64,000 nucleotides of DNA, taken from assembly GCA_021738565.1 (NCBI GenBank), contig JAIPBT010000018.1:1-64000 (forward strand), in the 5' to 3' direction. The notes beneath the pieces were generated by a model. That model had not been told where the DNA came from. It saw only the letters and a list, made by a program, of their open reading frames with translations, and did no database searches. The translations under genes and the position numbers were made by a program. The DNA comes from Bacteroidales bacterium (GTDB lineage Bacteria; Bacteroidota; Bacteroidia; Bacteroidales; GCA-2748055). Below are positions 48,019-56,265 of this stretch, one piece after another; position 1 is the first letter of the stretch; each line of letters opens with the position of its first letter.

Positions 48019-48624
48019 ATTGAGCTGAAAGTAACCTGGAAGAAATATAATGAACTGCCGGATGAAGATCTGCTGAATAAATTCAAAAATTCCGGTGACC
48101 TCAATATACTTGGTGCTTTGTATGATCGGTACATGCATCTTGTATACGGGGTTTGTCTGAAATACTTCAAAAACAGGGAAGATGCCAAAGATGGCGCTGC
48201 TGCAATTTTTGAAAAGCTGATCATTGAAACACAAAAACACGATATTGAGCAGTTTAAAACCTGGTTGTATGTGCTGACAAAGAACTTCTGTCTTATGAAG
48301 ATCAGGGCCGAAAAGTCAACTAAACAAAAAAAAGTAAAATGGGAAATTGAGCAGGATGCTTTTGTGGAATCTTCGTATGAAATGCATCCTTTAGATGAAG
48401 TGAACAGGTCAGTTGACAATATCCTCATGGATTGTATTGATAAGTTAAAGAAGGAGCAACAGGAGTGCATACGGCTGTTCTATTTTAAGAGTAAATCATA
48501 CAGGGAAATATCAAAACTGACAGGTGCAAAAGAAAAGAAAGTGAAAAGCTGTATTCAAAACGGGAAAAGAAATCTGAAGATCTGTATAGAAAAAACAAAT
48601 GAAGAAGAAGAAAAACAAACATAA
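48019..48624 (+). CDS. ECF-type RNA polymerase sigma factor with non-canonical start
   Basis: The protein carries sigma regions 2 and 4: LNILGALYDRYMHLVYGVCLKYF with REDAKDG, an IFEKLI helix and WLYVLTKNFCLMKIR (region 2), then KLKKEQQECIRLFYFKSKSYREISKLTG (region 4). The first usable TTG at 48118 would remove the conserved start of region 2. The frame continues upstream with PDEDLLNKFKNSGD-like residues to a TAG at 48004, with no ATG, GTG or TTG. An ATT at 48019 (or 48016) is the likeliest start, giving 201 residues. It overlaps its partner gene by 26 bp. Confidence 0.82.
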   Translation: MELKVTWKKYNELPDEDLLNKFKNSGDLNILGALYDRYMHLVYGVCLKYFKNREDAKDGAAAIFEKLIIETQKHDIEQFKTWLYVLTKNFCLMKIRAEKSTKQKKVKWEIEQDAFVESSYEMHPLDEVNRSVDNILMDCIDKLKKEQQECIRLFYFKSKSYREISKLTGAKEKKVKSCIQNGKRNLKICIEKTNEEEEKQT

Positions 48625-49843
48625 CTGGTCGGTACTATCTGATTTCTTCGATTATTCGGAGGGCAATCTCAGGGAGCAGGATCGAAACGCATTTGAAAGG
48701 CGGATGCAGAAAGACCCGTTTGAGTCTGAAGCACTCGAAGGTTTTTCCGGGATCTCAAGGGAAGAATCAGACGAGGACCTTTTTATTCTTAAGGAAAAAA
48801 TTCACAAACGGATCAACCGTAAAAGAAGGATTGTCTGGTACAGCGCCGCCGCAGCAGCCGCTTCCATCCTCATTGTCACAACCCTATTTATCAATATAAG
48901 TGATAGCGGATTTAAAAAATATGAAACAATTCCTGAATTCAGTGAGGAAGCGGCAGAAAAGCCCGTTCCCGATTATTCATTAGAAGAAGAGATTGCTGAT
49001 GAAAGATCTGCTGCAATAGAAAAACAGGAGATCACGGGCGAAAAAGAAACAATGGATGAAGAAAAAAGATCGCAAATTGAACGCGAGAGGGCAAAAAGTA
49101 AATCTTCAGATAAAGAGGAAAGCAGCTTTGCCGCCATTGCAGAAATGGAGAAGAAAATAATGGAAACAAAAAGTGCCGCCGGTGGCAGTGAAGGTATGCA
49201 GGAAAAAACCGGGGCCGTGGAAGCAGAAACCACATCAGATGTGACTGGAACAACACACCTAATGGCCGAATCGGAAGATGAATTCGCCCCCGAAGAAGTG
49301 CAGCCCCCTGCTGAGGCTTTTGAAAGCATTACAGTGATTGATGATGCTGAGGAGATAGTCAGTGATACAGAGGTAGCATTTTCAGGGAATCAGGTTGCGA
49401 AAAAAGGGACACAGAAAATAATCACTTTCAAATATGATAAATCAGATGATGTCACAGCTATGACACCTTATGGCAATAACGAAACAATATCAGCCAATGC
49501 CATAAGGAGGGTGAGCCTTTCTTCGCTCGAAGAATCTAAATCGTATCCTGCCATGCCCGCTGAAGGAATTGAAGCCTATACTGCCTATATGGATTCTGCC
49601 ATCGCATTTCCTGCCGGATATGAGGATACAGACAGTGCAATGGTAGAACTACAATTCTACATTTCACAGGAGGGCCGCCCATTTGATGTCACCACCATAC
49701 AATCACCTGATGATCTGTTTTCTGAGGAAGCCACCAGGATCATCCTCGAAGGACCGGATTGGAAACCTGCATCTGAAAACGGGGCCTATAAGAATGATCC
49801 TGTCAGGATGCATGTATGCTTCGTGAGGAAACCAAACAAATAA
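48599..49843 (+). CDS. Membrane partner of the ECF sigma factor with TonB-like C-terminus
   Basis: The 414-residue protein has an N-terminal cytoplasmic part (about 1-78) with the FDYSEGNLREQDRNAFERRMQKDPFESEALEGF pattern that follows ECF sigma genes in Bacteroidota and is probably the sigma-binding part. One transmembrane helix (about 79-100) comes next, then an acidic Glu/Ser/Ala-rich region (about 105-260). The C-terminal domain (about 325-414) ends in a VELQFYISQEGRPFDVTTIQSP segment resembling TonB C-terminal domains. Likely an anti-sigma factor; function is inferred from position and layout. Confidence 0.75.
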   Translation: MKKKKNKHNWSVLSDFFDYSEGNLREQDRNAFERRMQKDPFESEALEGFSGISREESDEDLFILKEKIHKRINRKRRIVWYSAAAAAASILIVTTLFINISDSGFKKYETIPEFSEEAAEKPVPDYSLEEEIADERSAAIEKQEITGEKETMDEEKRSQIERERAKSKSSDKEESSFAAIAEMEKKIMETKSAAGGSEGMQEKTGAVEAETTSDVTGTTHLMAESEDEFAPEEVQPPAEAFESITVIDDAEEIVSDTEVAFSGNQVAKKGTQKIITFKYDKSDDVTAMTPYGNNETISANAIRRVSLSSLEESKSYPAMPAEGIEAYTAYMDSAIAFPAGYEDTDSAMVELQFYISQEGRPFDVTTIQSPDDLFSEEATRIILEGPDWKPASENGAYKNDPVRMHVCFVRKPNK

Positions 49844-49931
49844 TCAAGGCATCCCCCTGAATTCGCACCTATAGAATCGCAATTATTTGCCTTTAAAGTT
49901 ATTCCTATATTTATCCTTTAAAACCATCAGC

Positions 49932-50834
49932 ATGAAATTAATTCTGTCCTACTGTTTGGCGATATTCTGTATTGCATTGACCTCCTGCAGTTCAGATTCA
50001 AATGTTATTTCCGACTGGGATACATACATGTCTGAGCATGAGGAGTGGGAAAAAAACAGGATCAGTAGGCTCAGATCAGAAAACGGGTGGCTCAATCTTG
50101 CCGGATTGTTCTGGTTGCGCCAGGGTGAAAACACTTTCGGATCGGATCCATCCAATTCAATCGTGTTTCCTGAAAAATTTCCTGCATATGGAGGCAGTAT
50201 CATACTTGAGGATTCAATTGCCAGGCTGAATTCTAATCCTGAGGCAGGCATCACAATAGATGATGATCCTGTTGGTTCGGTCATTTTAAGAAATGATCAC
50301 CAGGACAGCACTTCAATCATGGAAACCGGCAGCTTTAGGTGGTTTGTTATAAAAAGAGGGAGCCAATACGGGATCAGGCTGCGAAACCTCGAACACCCAA
50401 GAATAAAGGAACTGAAAAATATACCTTCCTATCCCTTCAATAAAAAATGGGTCGTTGAAGCGACCTTCACACCTTATGATTCCTTAAAGACCCTGCAGGT
50501 CCCAACAGTGATTCCCGGTTTTTATGAATACTATAAGGTACCGGGTGAATTGACATTCAGTATCAAAGACAAAGAGCAAACCCTGCTGCCATTTGCATCG
50601 CGATCAGGTTACTTTCTCATTGTGGGAGACGCCACCAATGGCCTGGAGACCTATGGTGCCGGAAGGTTCCTGTATACAGATATGGTCGACGGAGATCATG
50701 TGATCCTGGATTTTAACAAGGCATACAATCCTCCCTGCGCCTTCAGTCCGTTTGCCACCTGTCCCCTGCCCCCTCCGGAAAATATATTGGATATTGAGAT
50801 TGAGGCAGGAGAGAAAGCTGTTCATTTTGAATAG
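49932..50834 (+). CDS. DUF1684 lipoprotein
   Basis: The 300-residue protein starts with a lipoprotein signal peptide with lipobox ALTSC near residue 18. The body matches DUF1684: WLNLAGLFWLRQGENTFGSDPSN near the N-terminus, a central FRWFVIKRGSQYGIRLRN and, near the C-terminus, LDFNKAYNPPCAFSPFATCPLPPPEN. The family has no proven reaction. The start at 49932 is preferred to 49887 because it opens directly with the signal peptide. The stop TAG is part of a short TAGTG repeat. Confidence 0.85.
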   Translation: MKLILSYCLAIFCIALTSCSSDSNVISDWDTYMSEHEEWEKNRISRLRSENGWLNLAGLFWLRQGENTFGSDPSNSIVFPEKFPAYGGSIILEDSIARLNSNPEAGITIDDDPVGSVILRNDHQDSTSIMETGSFRWFVIKRGSQYGIRLRNLEHPRIKELKNIPSYPFNKKWVVEATFTPYDSLKTLQVPTVIPGFYEYYKVPGELTFSIKDKEQTLLPFASRSGYFLIVGDATNGLETYGAGRFLYTDMVDGDHVILDFNKAYNPPCAFSPFATCPLPPPENILDIEIEAGEKAVHFE

Positions 50835-50863
50835 TGTCTGTCTAGAATAGACTTTTGCACTAA
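50832..50863. repeat. Small TAGTG-ended inverted repeat
   Basis: The 32-bp stretch begins TAGTGTCTGTC, identical to the end word of the type B palindromic element, and ends GCACTAA. A perfect inner inverted repeat (GTCTA against TAGAC) lies at 50840-50852. It begins in the stop codon of the DUF1684 gene and may be a minimal or decayed copy. Confidence 0.4.
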
Positions 50864-50913
50864 GGTTTCAATCCCGGGACTGTGCCGTCAGATACCACTG
50901 CTTGAAAGTGATG

Positions 50914-51675
50914 CTACAAAATAAAAGGGATCAATGCTTTTCTATTCTCTGGATATTCGGGGAATTCTTTCCTGTACCATTTGTGATGGTCCAGCGCCCT
51001 GGGAGCCAGGTTGAAAAATGTCCACAATACAAATACCAGTGCTGCAGGACTCCATGTCATGATGGCAAAGCCGGTCCATTGAATTATTTCTCCAAGGAAA
51101 TTGGGACATGATACATACCTGAACAATCCTCCCCTGGGTATTTTATAGCCATTTGAAGGAGCGCTTCGCAAACGAAGTAGTTTCTGATCGGATATTTGAT
51201 TGGTTATCAAGCCCGTGATTAATACCACGCTTCCCAATATAAACCGGATATCCCAGAGCCATTCCAGTGGATATTCCCTGGAAAATTCAGAGAAATACAT
51301 TCCGTTCAGTGAACCATTCATAAGGTTGAATATTATAGCAAAAAGGGCGATGATCATTGGCATTTTCTTTCCTTTGGTCCTTGTTCTGAAAGGAAAAATC
51401 AACGACCTGTTGATGTAATGTAATGTCCAAATGGCAAAAAATATCCAGGCAACGGGATAGGGGTCTGAGGAACCAAAAAGAAAGAAATACCCGAAAAGAA
51501 TTAAGGAAGGAAGTTCCATTACAATCCATCCAAGCTTATTGGGAATGGTCGGCCCCCAACCCTTTCTTGAATGACGGCCATAGGGGGCAGAAACAAATAG
51601 CAGCACAATAAAAATAACCAGCCCGAAAAGTGTCCATCCGATAATTATACAGTTGAATGTTTCCTTGCTTATCAT
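50914..51675 (-). CDS. Steroid 5-alpha-reductase-like membrane protein
   Basis: The 253-residue polytopic membrane protein matches the C-terminal half of the 3-oxo-5-alpha-steroid 4-dehydrogenase family: YKIPRGGLFRYVSCPNFLGEIIQWTGFA near residues 175-202 and LAPRALDHHKWYRKEFPEYPENRKALIPF at the C-terminus, the NADPH-binding region of the family. About six or seven transmembrane helices are visible. It would reduce an enone-type double bond in a lipid; the substrate is unknown. It begins 15 bp after the PhoD-like gene and is probably co-transcribed with it. Confidence 0.85.
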   Translation of the reverse strand: MISKETFNCIIIGWTLFGLVIFIVLLFVSAPYGRHSRKGWGPTIPNKLGWIVMELPSLILFGYFFLFGSSDPYPVAWIFFAIWTLHYINRSLIFPFRTRTKGKKMPMIIALFAIIFNLMNGSLNGMYFSEFSREYPLEWLWDIRFILGSVVLITGLITNQISDQKLLRLRSAPSNGYKIPRGGLFRYVSCPNFLGEIIQWTGFAIMTWSPAALVFVLWTFFNLAPRALDHHKWYRKEFPEYPENRKALIPFIL

Positions 51676-51690
51676 AATTGGTTCAATAGA

Positions 51691-53175
51691 TTAGTTGTTA
51701 ATGGTGCGTCTCCTGGTAATCTCATAACCCGGTTCCCCGTATTTATTCCTGAAACTGAATTTGAGATAAGACTGATCATCGGACATCTGGAGCGATACCA
51801 GTAAAAATCCTCCTCCCCAGTCATTGGTCTGCACGTATGGCATGGTTAATTCAGCATCCGGATCCGTTGAGAGAGGATCGCCGGGAAGCCTGCCTGCACG
51901 TGAATTCTGATCAATGAATGCACCGCAGGAAAATTCCTCTAGGCCATTGGGTGCTATGGAATGGTATTGCCAGTGACGGTCACCGCATATAATGTAAAAT
52001 CCATTACCGATCAGCCCGTTTTCTTTCAAAAAACAGAAAAACTCATCTCTTTCAGTCCTGAATCCACCGGGATTGGTATGGTTGTCTTTTTTATAAGCAT
52101 CATCAGGTCCGACCATTGGAGTCGGGGAAATCATTATCTTGTAGGTTGCATCGCTTTCCAGGAGGCCTTGCATCAGCCAGTTCTTCTGCTCTTCTCCCCA
52201 AATGGTTTTCCCGATAGTGTCTTTGATGCTGTTTGGACTCCTGTAATCGCGCCCTTCCATGAACCATACCTGCAGATGCTTTCCCATTCTTATGGTCCGG
52301 TATGTTTTTGCATTCTCATCCAGCGGATCTGTGACAGGAACCTGCTGTTTAAAAACCTCAATACCAAGTTTGCTGGAAGGTTCACTTCCACGTTCGTCGG
52401 TTGTGTCACAATCGTTGTAACGGTGATCGTGGTCATCTTTCAGAAAATAAACTGGCACTTCAAGGCACATTTCCCTGTTCCTGGGCATGGAAAAATAGCG
52501 ATGCCATTTTGCCTGCATTTCTTCCATCGACCTTGCCCACATTTCAGGATCTGAAGATGGCTTGTCATAATAAACCACATCGCCGTTGGCTATGAAAAAA
52601 TCGGGGCTGATCTTCATAACCGTTTCAAAAGCTTCAAATCCGAAAATACTATCTTCGCCAACAGCTCCAAGCATGCGTGGCTCGTGCCTGAATTGCCTGT
52701 TCCTGGAGGTATCCAAACCATAATAATGTTCATAGTTGAATCCCGTGGCTATTGCAAACCTTATTTCTTTCTCCGCATCAAAAAGTGGTAAAGTCCTGAA
52801 TAACCCGGTCCTTGAATATTCAATAGTTCCATCTGGTATTACAGCCTTTGCTCTGTAAAAATATCTTCTGTCCGGGTCCAGACCCAGTACTCTTTTCCTA
52901 ATAATAAAATCATTTGATTCTGTAACTTGGAAAGGTCCGAAAACAGACCGGTTCCGAAACAAAGAATCCGGGGAAATCTCAAAATAGCCTTTGCAATCAA
53001 CTCCTGGCATATCATATCCGATCAATGTATCGGAAGCTGCAAATCTGCATTGCAAAATTGCCCCTTCAGATGTCAGTTCCCCTGCCAGAAGAACAAACGC
53101 AGGTTCAATTTCTTCATTGCTGCTGCAGGAGAAACTTGCCAGCAGATAAAAAGCCCAAATTACATACTTTCTCAT
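51691..53175 (-). CDS. PhoD-like alkaline phosphatase/phosphodiesterase lipoprotein
   Basis: The 494-residue protein starts with a lipoprotein signal peptide with lipobox ASFSC near residue 17. An N-terminal fibronectin-like part (about 30-125) is followed by a metallophosphatase core: IANGDVVYYDKPSSD near 197-209, FLKDDHDHRYNDCD near 247-260 and ICGDRHWQYHS near 396-406, which hold the Asp, Asn and His metal ligands of the PhoD type. It would hydrolyse phosphomonoesters or diesters outside the inner membrane. It is upstream of, and probably in one unit with, the 5-alpha-reductase-like gene. Confidence 0.87.
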   Translation of the reverse strand: MRKYVIWAFYLLASFSCSSNEEIEPAFVLLAGELTSEGAILQCRFAASDTLIGYDMPGVDCKGYFEISPDSLFRNRSVFGPFQVTESNDFIIRKRVLGLDPDRRYFYRAKAVIPDGTIEYSRTGLFRTLPLFDAEKEIRFAIATGFNYEHYYGLDTSRNRQFRHEPRMLGAVGEDSIFGFEAFETVMKISPDFFIANGDVVYYDKPSSDPEMWARSMEEMQAKWHRYFSMPRNREMCLEVPVYFLKDDHDHRYNDCDTTDERGSEPSSKLGIEVFKQQVPVTDPLDENAKTYRTIRMGKHLQVWFMEGRDYRSPNSIKDTIGKTIWGEEQKNWLMQGLLESDATYKIMISPTPMVGPDDAYKKDNHTNPGGFRTERDEFFCFLKENGLIGNGFYIICGDRHWQYHSIAPNGLEEFSCGAFIDQNSRAGRLPGDPLSTDPDAELTMPYVQTNDWGGGFLLVSLQMSDDQSYLKFSFRNKYGEPGYEITRRRTINN

Positions 53176-53258
53176 TTTGCAGATTGTTGTAAAATTTAAA
53201 ATCTCTTCTTTTTTTCAGCCCCGGCAAATAAAAACCCAGGTCACCAGCCTCAAAAGAA

Positions 53259-53789
53259 TTAACCCTTTAATTCCATTCGCATTAAAATATCCCTTTGAGG
53301 TTGTTTTCCCATCATAAAAACATGGTCGCTGAATTCCTCAAAACCATATTTCCTGTAAAATTTCAATGCCCTGTGATTTTCCTCGTGCACACCCAGCCAG
53401 ATATATTTTTTCCCCAATTTCTTTGCATACTTTTTGGCATGCTCCATAAGTTCCGATCCAACCCCTGTGCCATGATATTTTTTCAACACGTAGATCCTTT
53501 CCACTTCTAAACCATCTGTTTCCTTTAATTCTGTTTGTGCTTCCGCGGTATTTACCTTAAGATACCCTGCAAGTTCCTGCCCATAATTAATAAACCAAAA
53601 ACGTGAGTCGGGAACTTTCATCTCATTTTCCAGCCTTTCCAGGTTAAAACTACGGGCAAAATAATGTTCCATATTTTCCTTGCTGTTGGTGGATGAAAAA
53701 GTTTCATCGAATGTTCGAATGGCAATTTCCCGGAGTTGCTCCAGCTGTTCATGGTCAATTTCGTATATCAGGAAAGGTAAATCCGCCAT
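53259..53789 (-). CDS. GNAT family N-acetyltransferase
   Basis: The 176-residue protein has the GNAT acetyl-CoA motif in VERIYVLKKYHGTGVGSELMEHAKKYAKK near residues 94-122, preceded by ELAGYLKVN and followed by WLGVHEENHRALKFYRKYGFEEFSDH. The pattern is that of small-molecule or protein amine acetyltransferases. Substrate unknown. It is the first of four GNAT or GNAT-like genes on the minus strand between 53 and 60 kb, and lies about 115 bp downstream of the glycyl radical enzyme gene. Confidence 0.87.
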   Translation of the reverse strand: MADLPFLIYEIDHEQLEQLREIAIRTFDETFSSTNSKENMEHYFARSFNLERLENEMKVPDSRFWFINYGQELAGYLKVNTAEAQTELKETDGLEVERIYVLKKYHGTGVGSELMEHAKKYAKKLGKKYIWLGVHEENHRALKFYRKYGFEEFSDHVFMMGKQPQRDILMRMELKG

Positions 53790-53903
53790 GCCCCTAAAAT
53801 AATAAAATAGTTATCAAATGTATTCCATGGGCACTCACTTTGAACTATTCAGTAAAAACTTGTTGCTGAACCTTGACTTCTGCTTTGCTGTTAGTGGCCA
53901 TGG

Positions 53904-56261
53904 TCAAATATCCTGTTCCGTTCTTCTTATGATCTCATTTTGCAACGGCAGACCCAGATCGTTGAAATAATCGCTGTAACCTGCCACACGCACAATGAGG
54001 TCCCGGTGCTTTTCCGGGTGCTTTTGCGCATCGCGCAGGGTATCAGCCGAAACAACGTTGAATTGAATGTGATGGCCCGACATCCTGAAATAGCCCCTGA
54101 TCAGTTGTGTGATCTTTCTAATTGAATCATCATTTCTGAAAAAATCCGGGGTAAATTTCTGATTCAGCAATGTCCCTCCGGTTTTCAGATGATCAATCTT
54201 TGCCGCTGAGCGCAATACGGCTGTGGGCCCTTTTGTATCCATTCCCTGGAAGGGAGAGATCCCTTCAGAAAGCGGTTCACCGGCGTGCCTTCCATCCGGT
54301 GTGGCACCAATTACACTTCCAAAATAAACATGTGAAGTTGTGGGAAGCATATTGATCCTGTGCACGCCACCCCTGTAATTCGGCTTTCCGTTCACTGCTT
54401 TGTAGAATTCCCCGAACACCCATGTGGCATGCTGATCGGCCCCGTCATTGTCATTCCCGTACTTAGGGGAATGATAGATCAGATCTGCACGTATCTCTTC
54501 TTGCCCGCCAAAATCCTCCGCCATGACCTTCAGTAAAGCCGGCAGTAGGATCTTTTTCTCATCATACACGTTGTATTTTAAAGATGCAAGCATATCTGTC
54601 ACTGATCCCAGTCCAACCCCCTGTACATAACTGGTGTTATACCGAGCGCCCCCTGCATTGTAATCCTTTGCATTTTTTATGCAGTCATCAATGAAAAGTG
54701 AGAGAAAAGGTACGGGCAGGTGCCTGGCAAATAATTCCTCGATCTTCACGTTTCCTTTGATCTTGATATCGATCAGGTAATTCAGCTGGCTGGAAAAAGC
54801 CTCCTGCAGCAATCCGAAGTCAGTGAACATTTCAGGATCCCCTGTTTCCATGCCCACCTGCTTGCCGGTCCGGGGATCCTTTCCATTGTTCAATGTGAGT
54901 TCCAGAACCTTCAGCAGGTTGAAATACCCGGTCAGGAAATATGCTTCCGTTCCGAATGCCCCTGTTTCAACACATCCTGAGGCCCCTCCGTTCCTGGCAT
55001 CAATAATATTCTTCCCCTGGTTAAGCAGCTCCCGGACGATGGCATCGGTGTTAAAAACAGATGGCTGTCCGAACCCGGTTTTAATGATCTTTACAGCACG
55101 ATCGAAAAATTCATCCGGGTTTTCCCTGCTCACCTGTATCATGGAGGATGGTTGCAGCAAACGCATCTCTTCAATGATATCAAGCAAAAGATAAGACACT
55201 TCATTGACTGCATCGCTGCCGTCTTCCTTCAGTCCTCCCAGGTTGATCAGGCAAAAATCCGTATAGGTACTGCTCTCCTCTGCTGTAACACCAATTTTTG
55301 GCGGTGAAGGATGGTTGTTGAATTTTATCCAGAAAGACTGCAGCAATTCCCTTGCCGCATCTTCCGTTAACCTGCCCTGCACAATATCGTTCTCGTAGAA
55401 GGGATAAAGATGCTGGTCAAGCCTGCCTGGATTGAACGAATCCCAGGGATTCAGTTCACTGATAACCCCGATGTGTACGAACCAGTAATACTGGAGCGCT
55501 TCGTGCATGGTTTCAGGAGCATTTGCCGGAACCTTCCTGCAGATCGTTGCCATCTCCATCAATTCTTTCCGCCTATGTGCATCTGACTCTTCTGCTGCAA
55601 TCTCCTCCAGGTAATCGGCATTTCTGCCTGCATACATGATCATTGCCCGTGCAGCGATCTCCATGGCTTCCAATTCTGCAAGCCTTTCGCCTCCATCCCC
55701 TTCATGCCCATAATTCTTTTTGATGTTTTGAATACCATCTATGGCATCCAGCAATCCCTGCTTGTATATCTTTTTACCGAGTACCGTATGCCCCGGAGCT
55801 CGTTGCTCCTGGAATTCAGTAAAAACACCTGCATCATAAGCGTTGTGCCATTCCTCAGTCATCAAACCGAACAGGCGGTCGCGGTTGGTCCTGCCTTTCC
55901 AGAATGGAATGATCTTTTTCTCATAGAGATCCCGGGTTTCCTGATCTACACTGAAGGAAACCTTTTCACGGTTGTGAAGCAGATCAAGGTCTTCGAGGGA
56001 ATGCAGACATATTTCAGGATACGTTGGAGTTGCTTTAGGCTGCGGACCGCGCTCACCCACGATCAGCTCTCCGGGATTGATACACAGTTGCTTATTCCGT
56101 AACAAATATTCAAATGCCCCGGCACGGTAAACAGGAGCCGGATCGTTGCCTGCAGGATGGTCCCTGTAGAAATCCGTTATGATCAATGCCCGCTCGGCAC
56201 TTAAACGGTTTACGGCATTGAGGCTCATATTCCTCAATTGTTGTATGCGCTTCGTCATCAT
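53904..56261 (-). CDS. hypD: Glycyl radical enzyme, trans-4-hydroxy-L-proline dehydratase-like (HypD)
   Basis: The 785-residue enzyme has the active-site loop SGCVETG (Cys430, Glu432) and the glycyl radical loop VRVAGYSDYF (Gly761). From memory of the characterised Clostridioides HypD, its Cys434, Glu436 and Gly765 keep the same spacing, and Asp278, Tyr450 and Thr645 correspond to Asp274, Tyr446 and Thr641 here. HypD removes water from trans-4-hydroxyproline to give pyrroline-5-carboxylate. The start at 56261 is chosen because a GGAGG lies 8 nt upstream, inside the stop region of the activase gene. No pyrroline-5-carboxylate reductase is adjacent. Confidence 0.85.
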   Translation of the reverse strand: MMTKRIQQLRNMSLNAVNRLSAERALIITDFYRDHPAGNDPAPVYRAGAFEYLLRNKQLCINPGELIVGERGPQPKATPTYPEICLHSLEDLDLLHNREKVSFSVDQETRDLYEKKIIPFWKGRTNRDRLFGLMTEEWHNAYDAGVFTEFQEQRAPGHTVLGKKIYKQGLLDAIDGIQNIKKNYGHEGDGGERLAELEAMEIAARAMIMYAGRNADYLEEIAAEESDAHRRKELMEMATICRKVPANAPETMHEALQYYWFVHIGVISELNPWDSFNPGRLDQHLYPFYENDIVQGRLTEDAARELLQSFWIKFNNHPSPPKIGVTAEESSTYTDFCLINLGGLKEDGSDAVNEVSYLLLDIIEEMRLLQPSSMIQVSRENPDEFFDRAVKIIKTGFGQPSVFNTDAIVRELLNQGKNIIDARNGGASGCVETGAFGTEAYFLTGYFNLLKVLELTLNNGKDPRTGKQVGMETGDPEMFTDFGLLQEAFSSQLNYLIDIKIKGNVKIEELFARHLPVPFLSLFIDDCIKNAKDYNAGGARYNTSYVQGVGLGSVTDMLASLKYNVYDEKKILLPALLKVMAEDFGGQEEIRADLIYHSPKYGNDNDGADQHATWVFGEFYKAVNGKPNYRGGVHRINMLPTTSHVYFGSVIGATPDGRHAGEPLSEGISPFQGMDTKGPTAVLRSAAKIDHLKTGGTLLNQKFTPDFFRNDDSIRKITQLIRGYFRMSGHHIQFNVVSADTLRDAQKHPEKHRDLIVRVAGYSDYFNDLGLPLQNEIIRRTEQDI

Positions 56262-56265
56262 TGCG

